Shown: positions 7,020 through 14,713, counted from the first letter of the stretch. The stretch is 21,236 bases of DNA from Oleidesulfovibrio alaskensis DSM 16109 (GCF_000482745.1 NZ_AXWQ01000019.1:1-21236), one strand, 5' to 3'. Notes: generated by a model not told the origin, from the sequence alone. Translations and numbers: made by a program.

Positions 7020-7089
7020 TGCGCCCCCACTTACTGATGAAGATCTAACTATTTGCTATGATAACAAGTAACGCTGTGGGGGCGCAATG
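7017..7089 (-). promoter_or_regulatory. 14-bp perfect inverted repeat masking the start of the membrane-protein gene
   Basis: CATTGCGCCCCCAC (7017-7030) and GTGGGGGCGCAATG (7076-7089) are exact inverses separated by 45 bases. In the minus-strand transcript the 3' arm contains both the GGGGG ribosome-site region and the ATG of the 355-aa protein. If transcription starts upstream of 7089, the start would be sequestered in a hairpin. If it starts in the loop, the arms could instead be an operator. Confidence 0.6.
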
Positions 7090-7254
7090 TCTTTTGGTTG
7101 CGGGAAGAGCAGCGTGCAGTGGGAAGATCTTCTTTTTAGTATGTTAGTCTTAAAAAACTTAGTAGGTTACGGGTAAAGCCTCTTTTAAATGAACTGTGGT
7201 TCCAGTTCCGAGAAATAGCAATGCAACTATACGGGCTGTAAGGCTTAGCGAACA

Positions 7255-7290
7255 GCGGGAAGGTGGCAGCCTTCCCGCCTTATATTTTAC
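7255..7290 (+). terminator. hairpin downstream of the capsid-spike fusion gene
   Basis: GCGGGAAGG (7255-7263), loop TGGCAG, CCTTCCCGC (7270-7278), followed on the plus strand by CTTATATTTT. It lies 9 bases past the stop of the leftward fusion gene, so it may end that transcript, although the T-richer side is rightward. The stretch 7090-7254 shows no gene. Confidence 0.5.
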
Positions 7291-8330
7291 CCCACAACCC
7301 CCTCAATCCTGCCTTTATGTGTGCCCAGTCGTGCGGCGTGAGCTGCCACGGTTGGGCCTTCTACTATCTTGGGCGTTGCCGGATGGGTGTGCACGGCCAG
7401 CACGTCCAGCGCGGCTTTGATTTCGTGCAGGCAGGCCAGCAGCTCTGTAAACAGGTTTGTGCCGTCGCCTTTGCTTGATGTCAGCGTCAGCGCGCCTGCT
7501 GCCTGCAGGGTGATGTTGGCGGCCTCGATGCGCTTGTCGCCGCTGGCTGTTTCCGTGCTTGCGCCCTGTACTATGGTGGTATCGTCCGCGCCTATCTGTG
7601 TTTGCCGTTTGCCTGCAATGGTCGTCTGCTGGCTGGCGGCCTGTACTGCGCGTGCTCCCTGCACTGTGGTGGTCTGTGTATACTGGGGGATGCCCTGCAG
7701 CATGTCGTTAACGGCAATATCAAGGTTGGCCCAGTCGCCACCGGCACCAATGCGCAGTTCGTTTGCGGTGTTGCCCTGCGAAAGAATATTGGCGGGCAGG
7801 TTGTCACGCATGTACTGCAGCCAGCCTTTGTTCACGTCCTGCAGCAGGGGGTTGGTCTGCATGTCGGTATCGGCGGCGGCGCTGGTGCCGTACCAGCCGA
7901 TTATTTCCATGTCGTTTGCCATGCGCTGCTGCACATAGCGGGCATACCGTTCTGCAAAGTCAGGAAACTTGGCCCACACATCAATAAGACGGTAGGGCAT
8001 GGAAACGTCCGCGTTGGTCTGGTGCAGTTCGTACCCGCGTGCTTCAAGGCCCATGACGTTGCGGGGCTGACGTTCTTTGCCCGGCTGGCTGGTGTCTGTG
8101 CGGCTGGTTACGGGCGATGCGGCAAAGCCCAGAATGTTCTGGCCCTTCAGTTCGTCCACGGGCAGCATGTTGATTTTAGACAAAAAGGTGGACTGCTCCA
8201 CAATTTTGTCCTGCAGCTTTTGCGCGATGGAGGGCGTGACGGAAAAACTGTGCTGCACGTCCTGCACGCCGTATGTGCTGGCAAAGCGGGCCAGCATGGC
8301 ATTAAAAAGTTGTCTGGTGCTCTGTTGCAA
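7287..8330 (-). pseudogene. P2-type major capsid protein fused in frame to gpV-like baseplate spike tail
   Basis: 347 residues from a TTG start at 8330 with an AGGAG ribosome site. Residues 1 to about 213 match the first part of P2 gpN: TRQLFNAML, VTPSIAQKLQDKIVEQSTFL, the TDT motif, WAKFPDF, IGWYGTSAA, NPLLQDVNKGWLQ and GGDWANLD. At about residue 215 (near base 7685) the sequence switches to a repetitive Thr/Gln/Ala-rich stretch (TTVQGARAVQAASQQTTIAG and so on), then EIKAALDVLAVHTHP and EGPTVAAHAARLG, typical of the C-terminus of phage baseplate-assembly protein V. The second half of the capsid and all genes normally between N and V are gone. This is best explained by an in-frame deletion of several kilobases. 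It cannot form a normal capsid shell; whether it is expressed is unknown. Confidence 0.85.
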
Positions 8331-8348
8331 GGTCTGGCTCCTGTGGCC

Positions 8349-9218
8349 CTAGTACAGGGCGGTGTTGTCGCCTGCGGGGCCGTGGCTGTCGGGTACTGCG
8401 GTGGCGGGGCGTGCGCTGGAAAGGCGCGTGGCAATGTCGCTTACCTGCTGGCTCAGTTTTTCAATGCTGGTGGCCAGTGCGGTGTAGCTGTCGGCATCTG
8501 CCTGCGCGGCAGGCTGTGCTGTTTCTGCGGGCTGTTCTGCAGGGGCGGTGCCGCTGGCAGCTTCGGGCCGGGCGGCGTTGGAAAACTGTTCCGTCAGCTT
8601 GCCCAGTGTTTCTGTCAGGCTGTCCAGCTTGCCGGACAGGGCGTCGAATTGCTCTTTCTCCATGGGGTCCTCTTGGTGTTGCGGTGCCTGTGCGGGGTCT
8701 TTTTCCGGCTGCTGGTTGAACAGCTTGTCTGCAAAGCGGCGGAACCAGCCCGGCATGGTTTCTTCCGGCTCAAGGCCGGTAAATTCTGTACCTGCGTAAA
8801 AGCGGCTGTGCGGGGAATGGCGGCGCGCGCTGAACTTCAGCTCGTCCGTACCCAGTGATGCGGGCGAATCGGTAATGCCAAGCCCCACCAGATACGCCTT
8901 GCCGGAATCGGCAAAGTTGCCGTCCAGTTCCATGGAAAAGAACAGGCGCTGGCTGTACTGGTTGTCGCGCAGGTAGCTGGCGTTGGGTTCCAGGCGGGCA
9001 TACAGGCTGACCACGCCTTTTTCGGTGTGTTCTGCCTTCAGCTCCAGCACCTTGCCGTAGTTCATAAAGCGGAAGTGATCAGGCCAGATCATGGCGGTGT
9101 AGGTGGCGGGGTCGTAATTTTCCGCCGCATCCAGCAGCCATTGCGGCTCTATGATGCGCCCGTCCACCGTGGGGCCGGACTGGCCTATTTTGATAAAGTC
9201 GGTCTTCAGCTTGCTCAT
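8349..9218 (-). CDS. P2 gpO-type capsid scaffold and maturation protease
   Basis: 289 residues if started at the ATG at 9218 (MSKLKTDF), which matches the length of P2 gpO; an upstream start at 9326 would add 36 atypical residues overlapping the promoter region. The serine peptidase triad expected of gpO is visible: Asp19 in VDGR, His48 in WPDHFRF and Ser95 in FFSMELDGNF. LVGLGITDSPASLGTDEL is a family hallmark. The C-terminal third (about 190-280) is a Glu/Gln/Ala-rich scaffolding region with predicted coiled coil. In P2 it scaffolds procapsid assembly and cleaves gpN, gpQ and itself. It precedes the capsid gene by 18 bases and diverges from the terminase gene. It looks intact. Confidence 0.9.
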   Translation of the reverse strand: MSKLKTDFIKIGQSGPTVDGRIIEPQWLLDAAENYDPATYTAMIWPDHFRFMNYGKVLELKAEHTEKGVVSLYARLEPNASYLRDNQYSQRLFFSMELDGNFADSGKAYLVGLGITDSPASLGTDELKFSARRHSPHSRFYAGTEFTGLEPEETMPGWFRRFADKLFNQQPEKDPAQAPQHQEDPMEKEQFDALSGKLDSLTETLGKLTEQFSNAARPEAASGTAPAEQPAETAQPAAQADADSYTALATSIEKLSQQVSDIATRLSSARPATAVPDSHGPAGDNTALY

Positions 9219-9263
9219 GCGTCCATGTAGACGCATTGCAAGGGCAAGAGCAAAGAAATACGG

Positions 9264-9284
9264 TCCGATATGCTGTATATCGGA
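9264..9284. promoter_or_regulatory. inverted repeat between divergent scaffold and terminase genes
   Basis: TCCGATAT (9264-9271) and ATATCGGA (9277-9284) flank GCTGT. In P2 this gap carries divergent late promoters with an Ogr activator site (TGT, 12 bases, ACA). I see TGT at 9274-9276 followed by ACA after 14 bases, not 12, so this is a candidate activator or operator site only. Confidence 0.4.
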
Positions 9285-9329
9285 TGGGTTACAGGCGAGA
9301 AGGTGAAATAAGCATGCTATTGCCACTGC

Positions 9330-11159
9330 ATGAGCAGCGGCAACAATTCACAAAAGACAGAAGCAGCACGCAACCAGCGTACATACCCTGATGAAATACG
9401 AACAGCGGCACGGGGCATGTATGTGCGCCGTTATACAGTTGCAGAAATTGCAGACACACTGTCAATACCAAAGCGGACCATATACCACTGGATAGCAGCG
9501 GAAGAATGGGACGCCCTGCTGAAACATGAATCCACAGAAGACGCCATAGCCCGCAGGCTGGCGCTGCTGGTAAGCCGCGACAATAAAACCCCGCGTGAAA
9601 TTAAAGAACTGGATACGCTGGTCGGCTCTCTGGAGCGGCTGCAGAAGCTGCGCATACAGGAAGCCACCCTGCGCAGAAAAATGCTGGCGGGTGAAGCTGT
9701 AACGCCGCAGGAAGGTGAACCGCCCGTGGCGGATGCGGCAGGCCAGCCCCGCAAAAAGGCCCGCACCCGCAAGGTGAAAAACGATGTTTCCGGCCTTACC
9801 CCGTCGCTGTTTCAGGAAAAGTTCCATGTGCGTTTTTTTGACTACCAGCGCAGGTGGCGCAGCTTTCTGGAATATCGCAACCGCATGTTGCTTAAGTCGC
9901 GCCAGATAGGCGCCACGTGGTACTTTGCGCAGGAGGCCTTTGAAAACGCCTGCCTGACGGGTGACAACCAGATATTTTTATCCGCCACCAAGGCGCAGTC
10001 GCAGGTGTTCCGCAACTATATAGTACAGCTATGCGGCGAAGCCTTTGACATCACCCTGCAGGGCAATCCGCTTATATTGCATACCGCCCGCGGTGCGGCA
10101 GAACTGCATTTTCTTTCCAACAACTCAAAGAGCGCCCAGAGCTACCACGGGCATGTTTACATTGATGAATTTTTCTGGATTACCAAGTTCAGTGAACTGT
10201 TCAAGGTAGCCACAGGCATGGCCGCCCATAAAAAATGGCGGCGCACGCTTTTCTCCACGCCTTCCGCCATCACGCATGAGGCATACCCCCTGTGGACCGG
10301 CGATAACTTTCAAAAGCGGTTTGCCAAGCGCAAACCGTGGCCGGATGCCGCAGCTCTTGCCGCCGGAGTCATGTGTCCGGACACATATTTTCGCAACGTA
10401 ATAACCTTGGCGCAGGCGCAAAAAGGCGGGTGTGACCTTTTTGATGTGAAGCAGCTGAAGCTGGAATACACCCCGCAGGAGTTCCGCCAGCTTTTCGGGT
10501 GCGAGTTCATAGACGACACGCAGGCCGTTTTTACGCTGGCAGGGCTGGAAGCCTGCATGGCAGATCCGGAAGACTGGCCCGACGTGCAAAAGGGCAGCAC
10601 GCACCCCGTGGGCAATGCTCCGGTATGGGGCGGCTATGACCCCAGCCGCAAGCGCGATGATGCTTCGTTCGTCATTCTGCTGCCGCCGCTTAAGGCGGGT
10701 GGGCCCATCCGCATGGTGGAGCGGCACAAGTGGGTGGATAAATCGTACCTGTGGCAGGCAGAGCGCATCAGAGAGCTGACGCAAAAGTACAACTTCGCCC
10801 ATCTGGGTATCGATACCACCGGCCCCGGCATAGGCGTGTACGAGCAGGTCAAAAACTTCTGCCCTGTGGCTGTGCCCATCAACTATGCCGTGCAGTCCAA
10901 GGCCATGCTGGTGCTTAAAGTCATGGAAGTGGTGGAGCAAAAGCGCCTGCAATGGGACGCGGCGGAAACCGACATCGCCCACGCCTTTTTAACCATTCGC
11001 CAGACAACCACAGATAACGGCCAGATAACCTATGCCGCCAGCCGTAGTGCGACCACAGGCCACGCAGACGTGGCATGGGCCACCATGCACGCCCTTGCGG
11101 CAGAGCCGCTGGCCCGCCCCACAGGCCACAACAGTTGTACCGTGGTTATCAGCCGATAA
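9330..11159 (+). CDS. P2 gpP-type terminase, ATPase and nuclease subunit
   Basis: 609 residues, close to the 590 of P2 gpP. Residues about 18-60 hold an HTH (YTVAEIADTLSIPKRTIYHW). The ATPase domain has a Walker A-like LLKSRQIGATW and a Walker B-like HVYIDEFFWITKF. The C-terminal RNase H-type nuclease shows acidic residues in WGGYDPSRKRDD, HLGIDTTGPG and a final GHADVAWATMHAL. It cuts and pumps DNA into procapsids together with a small subunit. It is followed after 27 bases by the portal gene on the same strand and diverges from the scaffold gene, exactly the P2 layout. It appears intact although its partners are not, so it may persist as a recent relic or serve a satellite. Confidence 0.93.
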   Translation: MSSGNNSQKTEAARNQRTYPDEIRTAARGMYVRRYTVAEIADTLSIPKRTIYHWIAAEEWDALLKHESTEDAIARRLALLVSRDNKTPREIKELDTLVGSLERLQKLRIQEATLRRKMLAGEAVTPQEGEPPVADAAGQPRKKARTRKVKNDVSGLTPSLFQEKFHVRFFDYQRRWRSFLEYRNRMLLKSRQIGATWYFAQEAFENACLTGDNQIFLSATKAQSQVFRNYIVQLCGEAFDITLQGNPLILHTARGAAELHFLSNNSKSAQSYHGHVYIDEFFWITKFSELFKVATGMAAHKKWRRTLFSTPSAITHEAYPLWTGDNFQKRFAKRKPWPDAAALAAGVMCPDTYFRNVITLAQAQKGGCDLFDVKQLKLEYTPQEFRQLFGCEFIDDTQAVFTLAGLEACMADPEDWPDVQKGSTHPVGNAPVWGGYDPSRKRDDASFVILLPPLKAGGPIRMVERHKWVDKSYLWQAERIRELTQKYNFAHLGIDTTGPGIGVYEQVKNFCPVAVPINYAVQSKAMLVLKVMEVVEQKRLQWDAAETDIAHAFLTIRQTTTDNGQITYAASRSATTGHADVAWATMHALAAEPLARPTGHNSCTVVISR

Positions 11160-11550
11160 AACAGAACCCGTCATCAGGAAACTTCAATGGCAAAAAAGCA
11201 TAGAAAAACAGCGGCAAAAGCAGGCAGCAGCAACGTGCAGGCGTTTACCTTCGGCGATCCGGAGCCGGTACTTTCCGGCGCGGTGTATGATGCGCTGGGG
11301 GTGTGGCTGCTGGATAACGGCAAATACTATTCGCCGCCGGTACCGCTGGCCGGTCTGGCGCGGCTGCTGCGTGCAAACGCCTATCACGGGCCCATACTGG
11401 AGTTTAAAACCAACGTGACTCTGCGCGGGTTCAAGGCTTCGCCTGTGCTGCCGCGCCGCGTTATGCACGCCATGACAACGGACTATATGGTGTTTGCCAA
11501 CGCCTATCTGCAAAAGGTTGTTAACTGGTATACCATTTCCCCCAGCGCGC

Positions 11551-11625
11551 TGGACTTGCACGAACAAACAAGAGCGGCCCTGAAACAATGTTCAGGGCCG
11601 CATCAGGTACAGTTGTTGTTGGGGT
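11551..11625. repeat. 75-bp direct repeat, left copy
   Basis: This 75-base stretch recurs at 12982-13056 in the same orientation with one mismatch (CATCAGG here, CAGCAGG there). It starts with TGGACTTGCACGAACAAAC and ends with CAGTTGTTGTTGGGGT. It contains an 11-bp hairpin. The two copies bracket the HIT and TIM-barrel genes. Confidence 0.95.
11574..11601 (-). terminator. hairpin terminator inside the direct repeat, for the leftward HIT operon
   Basis: GCGGCCCTGAA (11574-11584), loop ACAATG, TTCAGGGCCGC (11591-11601). On the minus strand it is followed by TCTTGTTTGTT, and it lies just past the HIT gene stop. An identical hairpin is in the second repeat copy at about 13005-13032. Confidence 0.6.
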
Positions 11626-11633
11626 AAGAGCCT

Positions 11634-12032
11634 CTATTTTTCAGCTAGATAACTCCGTTTTCCCGGAATTACTCCCCGAACGCCGCCTGTAGGCTCTTCG
11701 CAGTCACCCTTTCTGCGTGGAATAAGGTGGATATGCGCGTGGAAAATAGTTTGGCCAGCATCAAAACCGTTATTTACGCCTATATTGAAGCCTGTAACGG
11801 ATGAATCTTCTTGCTGGATGTTCTCTTTCAGCCGTTGCAGCAAAATATCTGCATCGGCTTTTTCTTGTGCTGTCAGGCTGAAGTAGTCTGGCGTGTGTCG
11901 CTTAGGAATGATGAGACGATGCCCCTGTGTGACGGGGTATTTGTCTTGAAGCACAACACAAGTGCCGTATTCATCCTCTACGTTGCCATTGGCGGCAAGT
12001 GTGCAAAAAATGCAAGAGCTGTTATTTGACAA
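11634..12032 (-). CDS. HIT-family nucleotide hydrolase or transferase
   Basis: About 133 residues. The HIT signature is HAHIHLIPRR near the C-terminus, with the histidine triad that binds the phosphate of a nucleotide. CIFC near the N-terminus suggests the zinc site of Hint/Fhit-like proteins. The block LQDKYPVTQGHRLIIPKRH is typical of the family. Members hydrolyse nucleotide conjugates such as AMP-lysine or dinucleoside polyphosphates; the substrate here is unknown. No ATG start exists: TTG codons at 12032, 12038, 12053 and 12062 are possible, and 12032 is chosen because it follows GGGG at suitable spacing and leaves a normal N-terminus. The gene overlaps the end of the TIM-barrel gene by 11 bases, so the two are coupled. 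Confidence 0.85.
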   Translation of the reverse strand: MSNNSSCIFCTLAANGNVEDEYGTCVVLQDKYPVTQGHRLIIPKRHTPDYFSLTAQEKADADILLQRLKENIQQEDSSVTGFNIGVNNGFDAGQTIFHAHIHLIPRRKGDCEEPTGGVRGVIPGKRSYLAEK

Positions 12033-12900
12033 ACTCAAACCCCATAGATTCAAGGTCAGCAACTATGGCGTGCAGATCTTCGTTGCTACTGTTTACCTCT
12101 GGTACAAAAAGGCGCGTGTGGCCATCGTCCAGAAGTGCGTAAAGAGTCTGTAAAAAATGTGCCTTAAGCTCTGGAGACTCTAGCCACGTGTCAAGGGTGC
12201 CCCAGTGCGCTTGCATTGCCCCATTTTTATTGGGCTTCTTACCCCATAAATGGATAGAGGCAATGTTGTGCCTGCATTCGGCCAGTGGCTGCAGCACCTT
12301 GTCAATGTCCTGTCTTGTACGTGGCTTTGGCCCGAAGTGGGCGGAAAACAGCTGTGGAACATCCAGGCAAAGGCGCAATTTTAAACTTTTGCGGTCAATA
12401 ATTTTTGAAAGGGCGATTACGTCATCCCGTTTGCTCAGTGCAAAGCGCCCCCCGCTATAACGCGTGCCGTGCCGGTTTTCGATGACAATGCGTAAAGGGG
12501 AAAAGTGAGCGCTTAATTCTGCTTCGAAAGAAGCATAGATTGCCGCAAAGTCTTCCAGCGTGGGGCAATAGTCCGTAAAGGGCGGATGAATTTCAACTAT
12601 GGTTGGAGCAGGGTGGCCTGCGCACAGTCGAATGATGTATTCGCAAAACTCGGTAGCCCATTGCGGACCATGCCAAAGGCGGGGAATGCCGGATTTATGA
12701 CTTTGTCTTATCGTCGCCAGACCTTCCAGCGCTGGTTGTGAAAACTCTCTTGTGCCTGCCGAGTACTCGGTGTGCAAACAATATGCTTCTGCGGGCCGTA
12801 ATTGTTTAACATCAAAGTGGGCGGCAAGCTCTGCAATGGCAGGCTTGATATGGGATGGATAACGCTTTGTGTGATATTGGACAGGGATAAGTTTTGGCAT
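12022..12900 (-). CDS. TIM-barrel protein, AP-endonuclease-2/xylose-isomerase-like
   Basis: 292 residues from an ATG at 12900. Strand-ending motifs suit a metal-binding TIM barrel of this superfamily: IVEIHPPFTDYC, RIVIENRHG, LRLCLDVPQLFSAH, IASIHLWGKK and a late RLFVPEVNSS. Glu, Asp and His at strand ends could bind divalent metal. Superfamily members act on sugars or on abasic DNA; I cannot tell which, or whether this is an enzyme. It is transcribed with a HIT protein and the pair is bracketed by 75-bp direct repeats inside a phage remnant, so it may be a mobile cargo module. The superfamily assignment is moderate; the function is unknown. Confidence 0.6.
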   Translation of the reverse strand: MPKLIPVQYHTKRYPSHIKPAIAELAAHFDVKQLRPAEAYCLHTEYSAGTREFSQPALEGLATIRQSHKSGIPRLWHGPQWATEFCEYIIRLCAGHPAPTIVEIHPPFTDYCPTLEDFAAIYASFEAELSAHFSPLRIVIENRHGTRYSGGRFALSKRDDVIALSKIIDRKSLKLRLCLDVPQLFSAHFGPKPRTRQDIDKVLQPLAECRHNIASIHLWGKKPNKNGAMQAHWGTLDTWLESPELKAHFLQTLYALLDDGHTRLFVPEVNSSNEDLHAIVADLESMGFEFVK

Positions 12901-12981
12901 ATGTAACTCTTGCTATGGCAAATGAATACAAAATATTACGTTGGGTATGGTCAAGAGTCAACGGGCGGTAAATATGCCCTT

Positions 12982-13056
12982 TGGACTTGCACGAACAAAC
13001 AAGAGCGGCCCTGAAACAATGTTCAGGGCCGCAGCAGGTACAGTTGTTGTTGGGGT
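12982..13056. repeat. 75-bp direct repeat, right copy
   Basis: Matches 11551-11625 with a single mismatch, same orientation. Here it lies in the gap between the divergent TIM-barrel gene and the exported-protein gene, with no reading frame of its own that looks real. Its hairpin could stop leftward transcripts. Confidence 0.95.
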
Positions 13057-13167
13057 GAAGATATTGTTTTCTGCTGGCCAACTAAATGTTTTTTTATGCT
13101 GGTGTTGCGCAAACTGAGTTGTCTTGATAACGGATTTCAAAATTGGAATACCGTATTGGAGGTAGCT

Positions 13168-13542
13168 ATGTGGAAGGTTTTTATCGTTGCCGTTGTGTTG
13201 GCTCTGGCTCTGCCTGTCGTGTGCATGGCAGATCAGAAGCAGCCTGAAAAACAGGCTGAGCTGCAGCAATTGCCCGAGTATGAAAATTGCCCGAGGCCGG
13301 AAAAAGACGCCCCCCGGCCGAACAAGCAAAAAGCCCGTGCTGCCATTATGCTGGATGTTATACAAAAACATCCGGAAAAAGCTTTGGATATTATGGAACT
13401 GTTGATGGAGCGCAAGATGAGTGTCGGCTTGCGCGAGGGCATTACTACGACTTGTGCAGACTACATTATTTTTATTAGGGGTAATGAAAAATTTGATCCG
13501 CCCTTTTTAGCTACAGGGCGGATCTTTGGCGACTTTAAGTAG
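13168..13542 (+). CDS. small exported protein of unknown function
   Basis: 124 residues from the ATG at 13168, which has a GGAGG ribosome site five bases upstream; a start at 13096 would give a poor leader. Residues 1-21 are a signal peptide (MWKVFIVAVVLALALPVV, then CMA), possibly cut after ADQ-preceding alanine. The CMAD does not fit a convincing lipobox. The mature part is charged, with EYENCPRPEKD, a helical LDVIQKHPEKALDIMELLME and a C-terminal TCADYIIFIRG. Two cysteines could form a disulphide in the periplasm. No family was recognised. It converges on the ferredoxin gene and looks more like a host than a phage gene. Confidence 0.7.
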   Translation: MWKVFIVAVVLALALPVVCMADQKQPEKQAELQQLPEYENCPRPEKDAPRPNKQKARAAIMLDVIQKHPEKALDIMELLMERKMSVGLREGITTTCADYIIFIRGNEKFDPPFLATGRIFGDFK

Positions 13543-13550
13543 CCATGCTG

Positions 13551-13751
13551 TTAAATTTTTGAGCAGGAGACATCAATAGCATCCACGGCGCAGACGGTAA
13601 TGCACTCCATGCAGCAGTTGCAGTTGGGAATGTTAGCAGTAACTACTTTTTTGCCTAGAAATTTGAATACACCCCGTTTGCATGCGATTACGCATGCACC
13701 GCAATTTGTGCACTCCCAAGGGTTTATGTAAATTCCAAAACAACTTGGCAT
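13551..13751 (-). CDS. 2[4Fe-4S] ferredoxin
   Basis: 66 residues from the ATG at 13751, chosen because AGGAG precedes it at good spacing; a start at 13778 would add nine residues. Two cluster motifs are complete: CTNCGACVIAC, and CNCCMECITVC read as C-x2-C-x2-C-x3-C. Extra cysteines occur near the N-terminus (PSCFG) and the C-terminus (VSCSKI). Small dicluster ferredoxins carry low-potential electrons in the cytoplasm of anaerobes, which fits a sulfate-reducer-like host. The extra cysteine in the second motif is unusual. No partner oxidoreductase gene is adjacent. Confidence 0.9.
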   Translation of the reverse strand: MPSCFGIYINPWECTNCGACVIACKRGVFKFLGKKVVTANIPNCNCCMECITVCAVDAIDVSCSKI

Positions 13752-13850
13752 GCTATTCTCCTTTGTTAAATGTGCCAAAATTTAGATCGGTGTAAACGTG
13801 GTGTGGTGTAAATATCTCTGCATCCGTTTTTGCTAGGAACGTACAATAGC

Positions 13851-13890
13851 AAAGCGCCCGCATTACATTCCAGTGATGCGGGCGCTTTTT
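13851..13890 (+). terminator. Rho-independent terminator, likely bidirectional
   Basis: AAAGCGCCCGCAT (13851-13863) pairs with ATGCGGGCGCTTT (13876-13888), followed by T. It sits between the leftward Abi gene, which ends at 13944, and the ferredoxin gene, and insulates them. Confidence 0.8.
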
Positions 13891-13943
13891 GTGTCGGGTA
13901 AAGGTTGTTATTGCAGCAAAGGGAGTCGTTGCAAGGGGAATAC

Positions 13944-14618
13944 TTAATCTTTTATCAACGCCAGCAAAGAGCTTTTGTAGGGGGCTGTGCCCTGTCGGTA
14001 CACCTCAGGGAACCTGTCTGTAATCCTTGCCACTTCAAACAGGCTAGGACTAAGCCAGAGTAATAGCTGCATTATTGACGAGTATCTTTTTCGTAAGATG
14101 TCCAGCCTTTTCCAGATGGGTTCATGATGAAAGACTCGATTTCTAAACTTGCGAATTTCGTTCAGTTCGGTGGCTAAATAGCCCCTGTCTCGGTATGGTT
14201 TTACAACGTTACCAAACGCGCCGTTCAGCAATACAGGGACAAGGCTGGCCGCATATGACTTGTTGAAGAGTGCTGTCCAAAAGCCAAATTCCAGTTCTGC
14301 TACAATTTTCCCTGCTCGCTTATGGTCTTCTGGCTGCAGCTTTCCGCGAGCCTTGGCAACTTGTCCGGTCTGGTATTTTGTCAGGCAGTTGCCATCAAAC
14401 CAGAGGGCGCTTCCGTAATGCGAAGCTAAGGTTTGATGCATCGCGTTACGCAAGGCAATTTCCAGGTGCTGTAAAGGCGTATAAAGAGCCGCCCCTAGTT
14501 CGGCGTTCCACATGTACCGGAGTAGTGCGTCAAAATGTGTCTCGCCAGAATAGCGGTAAGCGCCTAAGCGTTCTTCTGAAAGTGATTCAGCTACCAATTG
14601 CGTAAAAAGCCCTTGCAT
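13944..14618 (-). CDS. Abi_2-type abortive-infection protein with HEPN motif
   Basis: 224 residues. Family hallmarks of the AbiD/AbiF (Abi_2) group are LYTPLQHLEIALRNAMHQTL (about residues 45-64), ELEFGFWTALFNKSYA (about 108-123) and EIRKFRNRVFHHEPIW (about 155-170). The last contains R-x4-H (RNRVFH), the active-site pattern of HEPN ribonucleases. By analogy it would cleave RNA or block growth on phage infection; the trigger is unknown. It is a single gene with its own ATG at 14618, weak AGGA ribosome site and flanking terminators, sitting between ferredoxin and phage small genes on the same prophage segment as Gabija. The family call is good; antiphage activity is inferred. Confidence 0.8.
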   Translation of the reverse strand: MQGLFTQLVAESLSEERLGAYRYSGETHFDALLRYMWNAELGAALYTPLQHLEIALRNAMHQTLASHYGSALWFDGNCLTKYQTGQVAKARGKLQPEDHKRAGKIVAELEFGFWTALFNKSYAASLVPVLLNGAFGNVVKPYRDRGYLATELNEIRKFRNRVFHHEPIWKRLDILRKRYSSIMQLLLWLSPSLFEVARITDRFPEVYRQGTAPYKSSLLALIKD

Positions 14619-14713
14619 GTCGTGAATCCTGTGTATATATATGTCTTGCAGAGCTTGGGAGAAGACCCCTCTTGGATTTATGCCAATGAAGTCCCCAAGC
14701 CATTGAAATCAAA

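Larger units (their letters stand above)
11187..11627 (+). pseudogene. P2 gpQ-type portal protein, truncated
   Basis: 146 residues against roughly 340 for the family. It starts at an ATG at 11187 with an AGGAAA ribosome site. Portal-like sequence runs to about residue 112: FTFGDPEPVLS, YYSPPVPLAGLARLLRANAY, HGPILEFKTNVTLRGF, and DYMVFANAYLQK. It then breaks into unrelated sequence, and the last 25 residues are read from a 75-bp repeat that recurs at 12982. The central wing, stem and crown of the portal are missing, so no working portal ring is expected. Terminase is intact directly upstream. The truncation point marks where non-phage cargo begins. Confidence 0.85.

Noticed and set aside
7602..8858. 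A 418-codon rightward frame antisense to the capsid and scaffold genes
   Set aside because: Its sequence is Gly/Cys/Val-rich low-complexity without any recognisable domain, while the minus strand encodes clear P2-like proteins with conserved motifs.
10125..10982. A 285-codon leftward frame antisense to the terminase
   Set aside because: Shadow of the terminase coding strand; composition and lack of motifs are typical of antisense frames in GC-rich genes.
11551..13056. Insertion sequence bounded by target duplications
   Set aside because: No transposase lies between the repeats, and 75 bp in direct orientation is far longer than IS target duplications.
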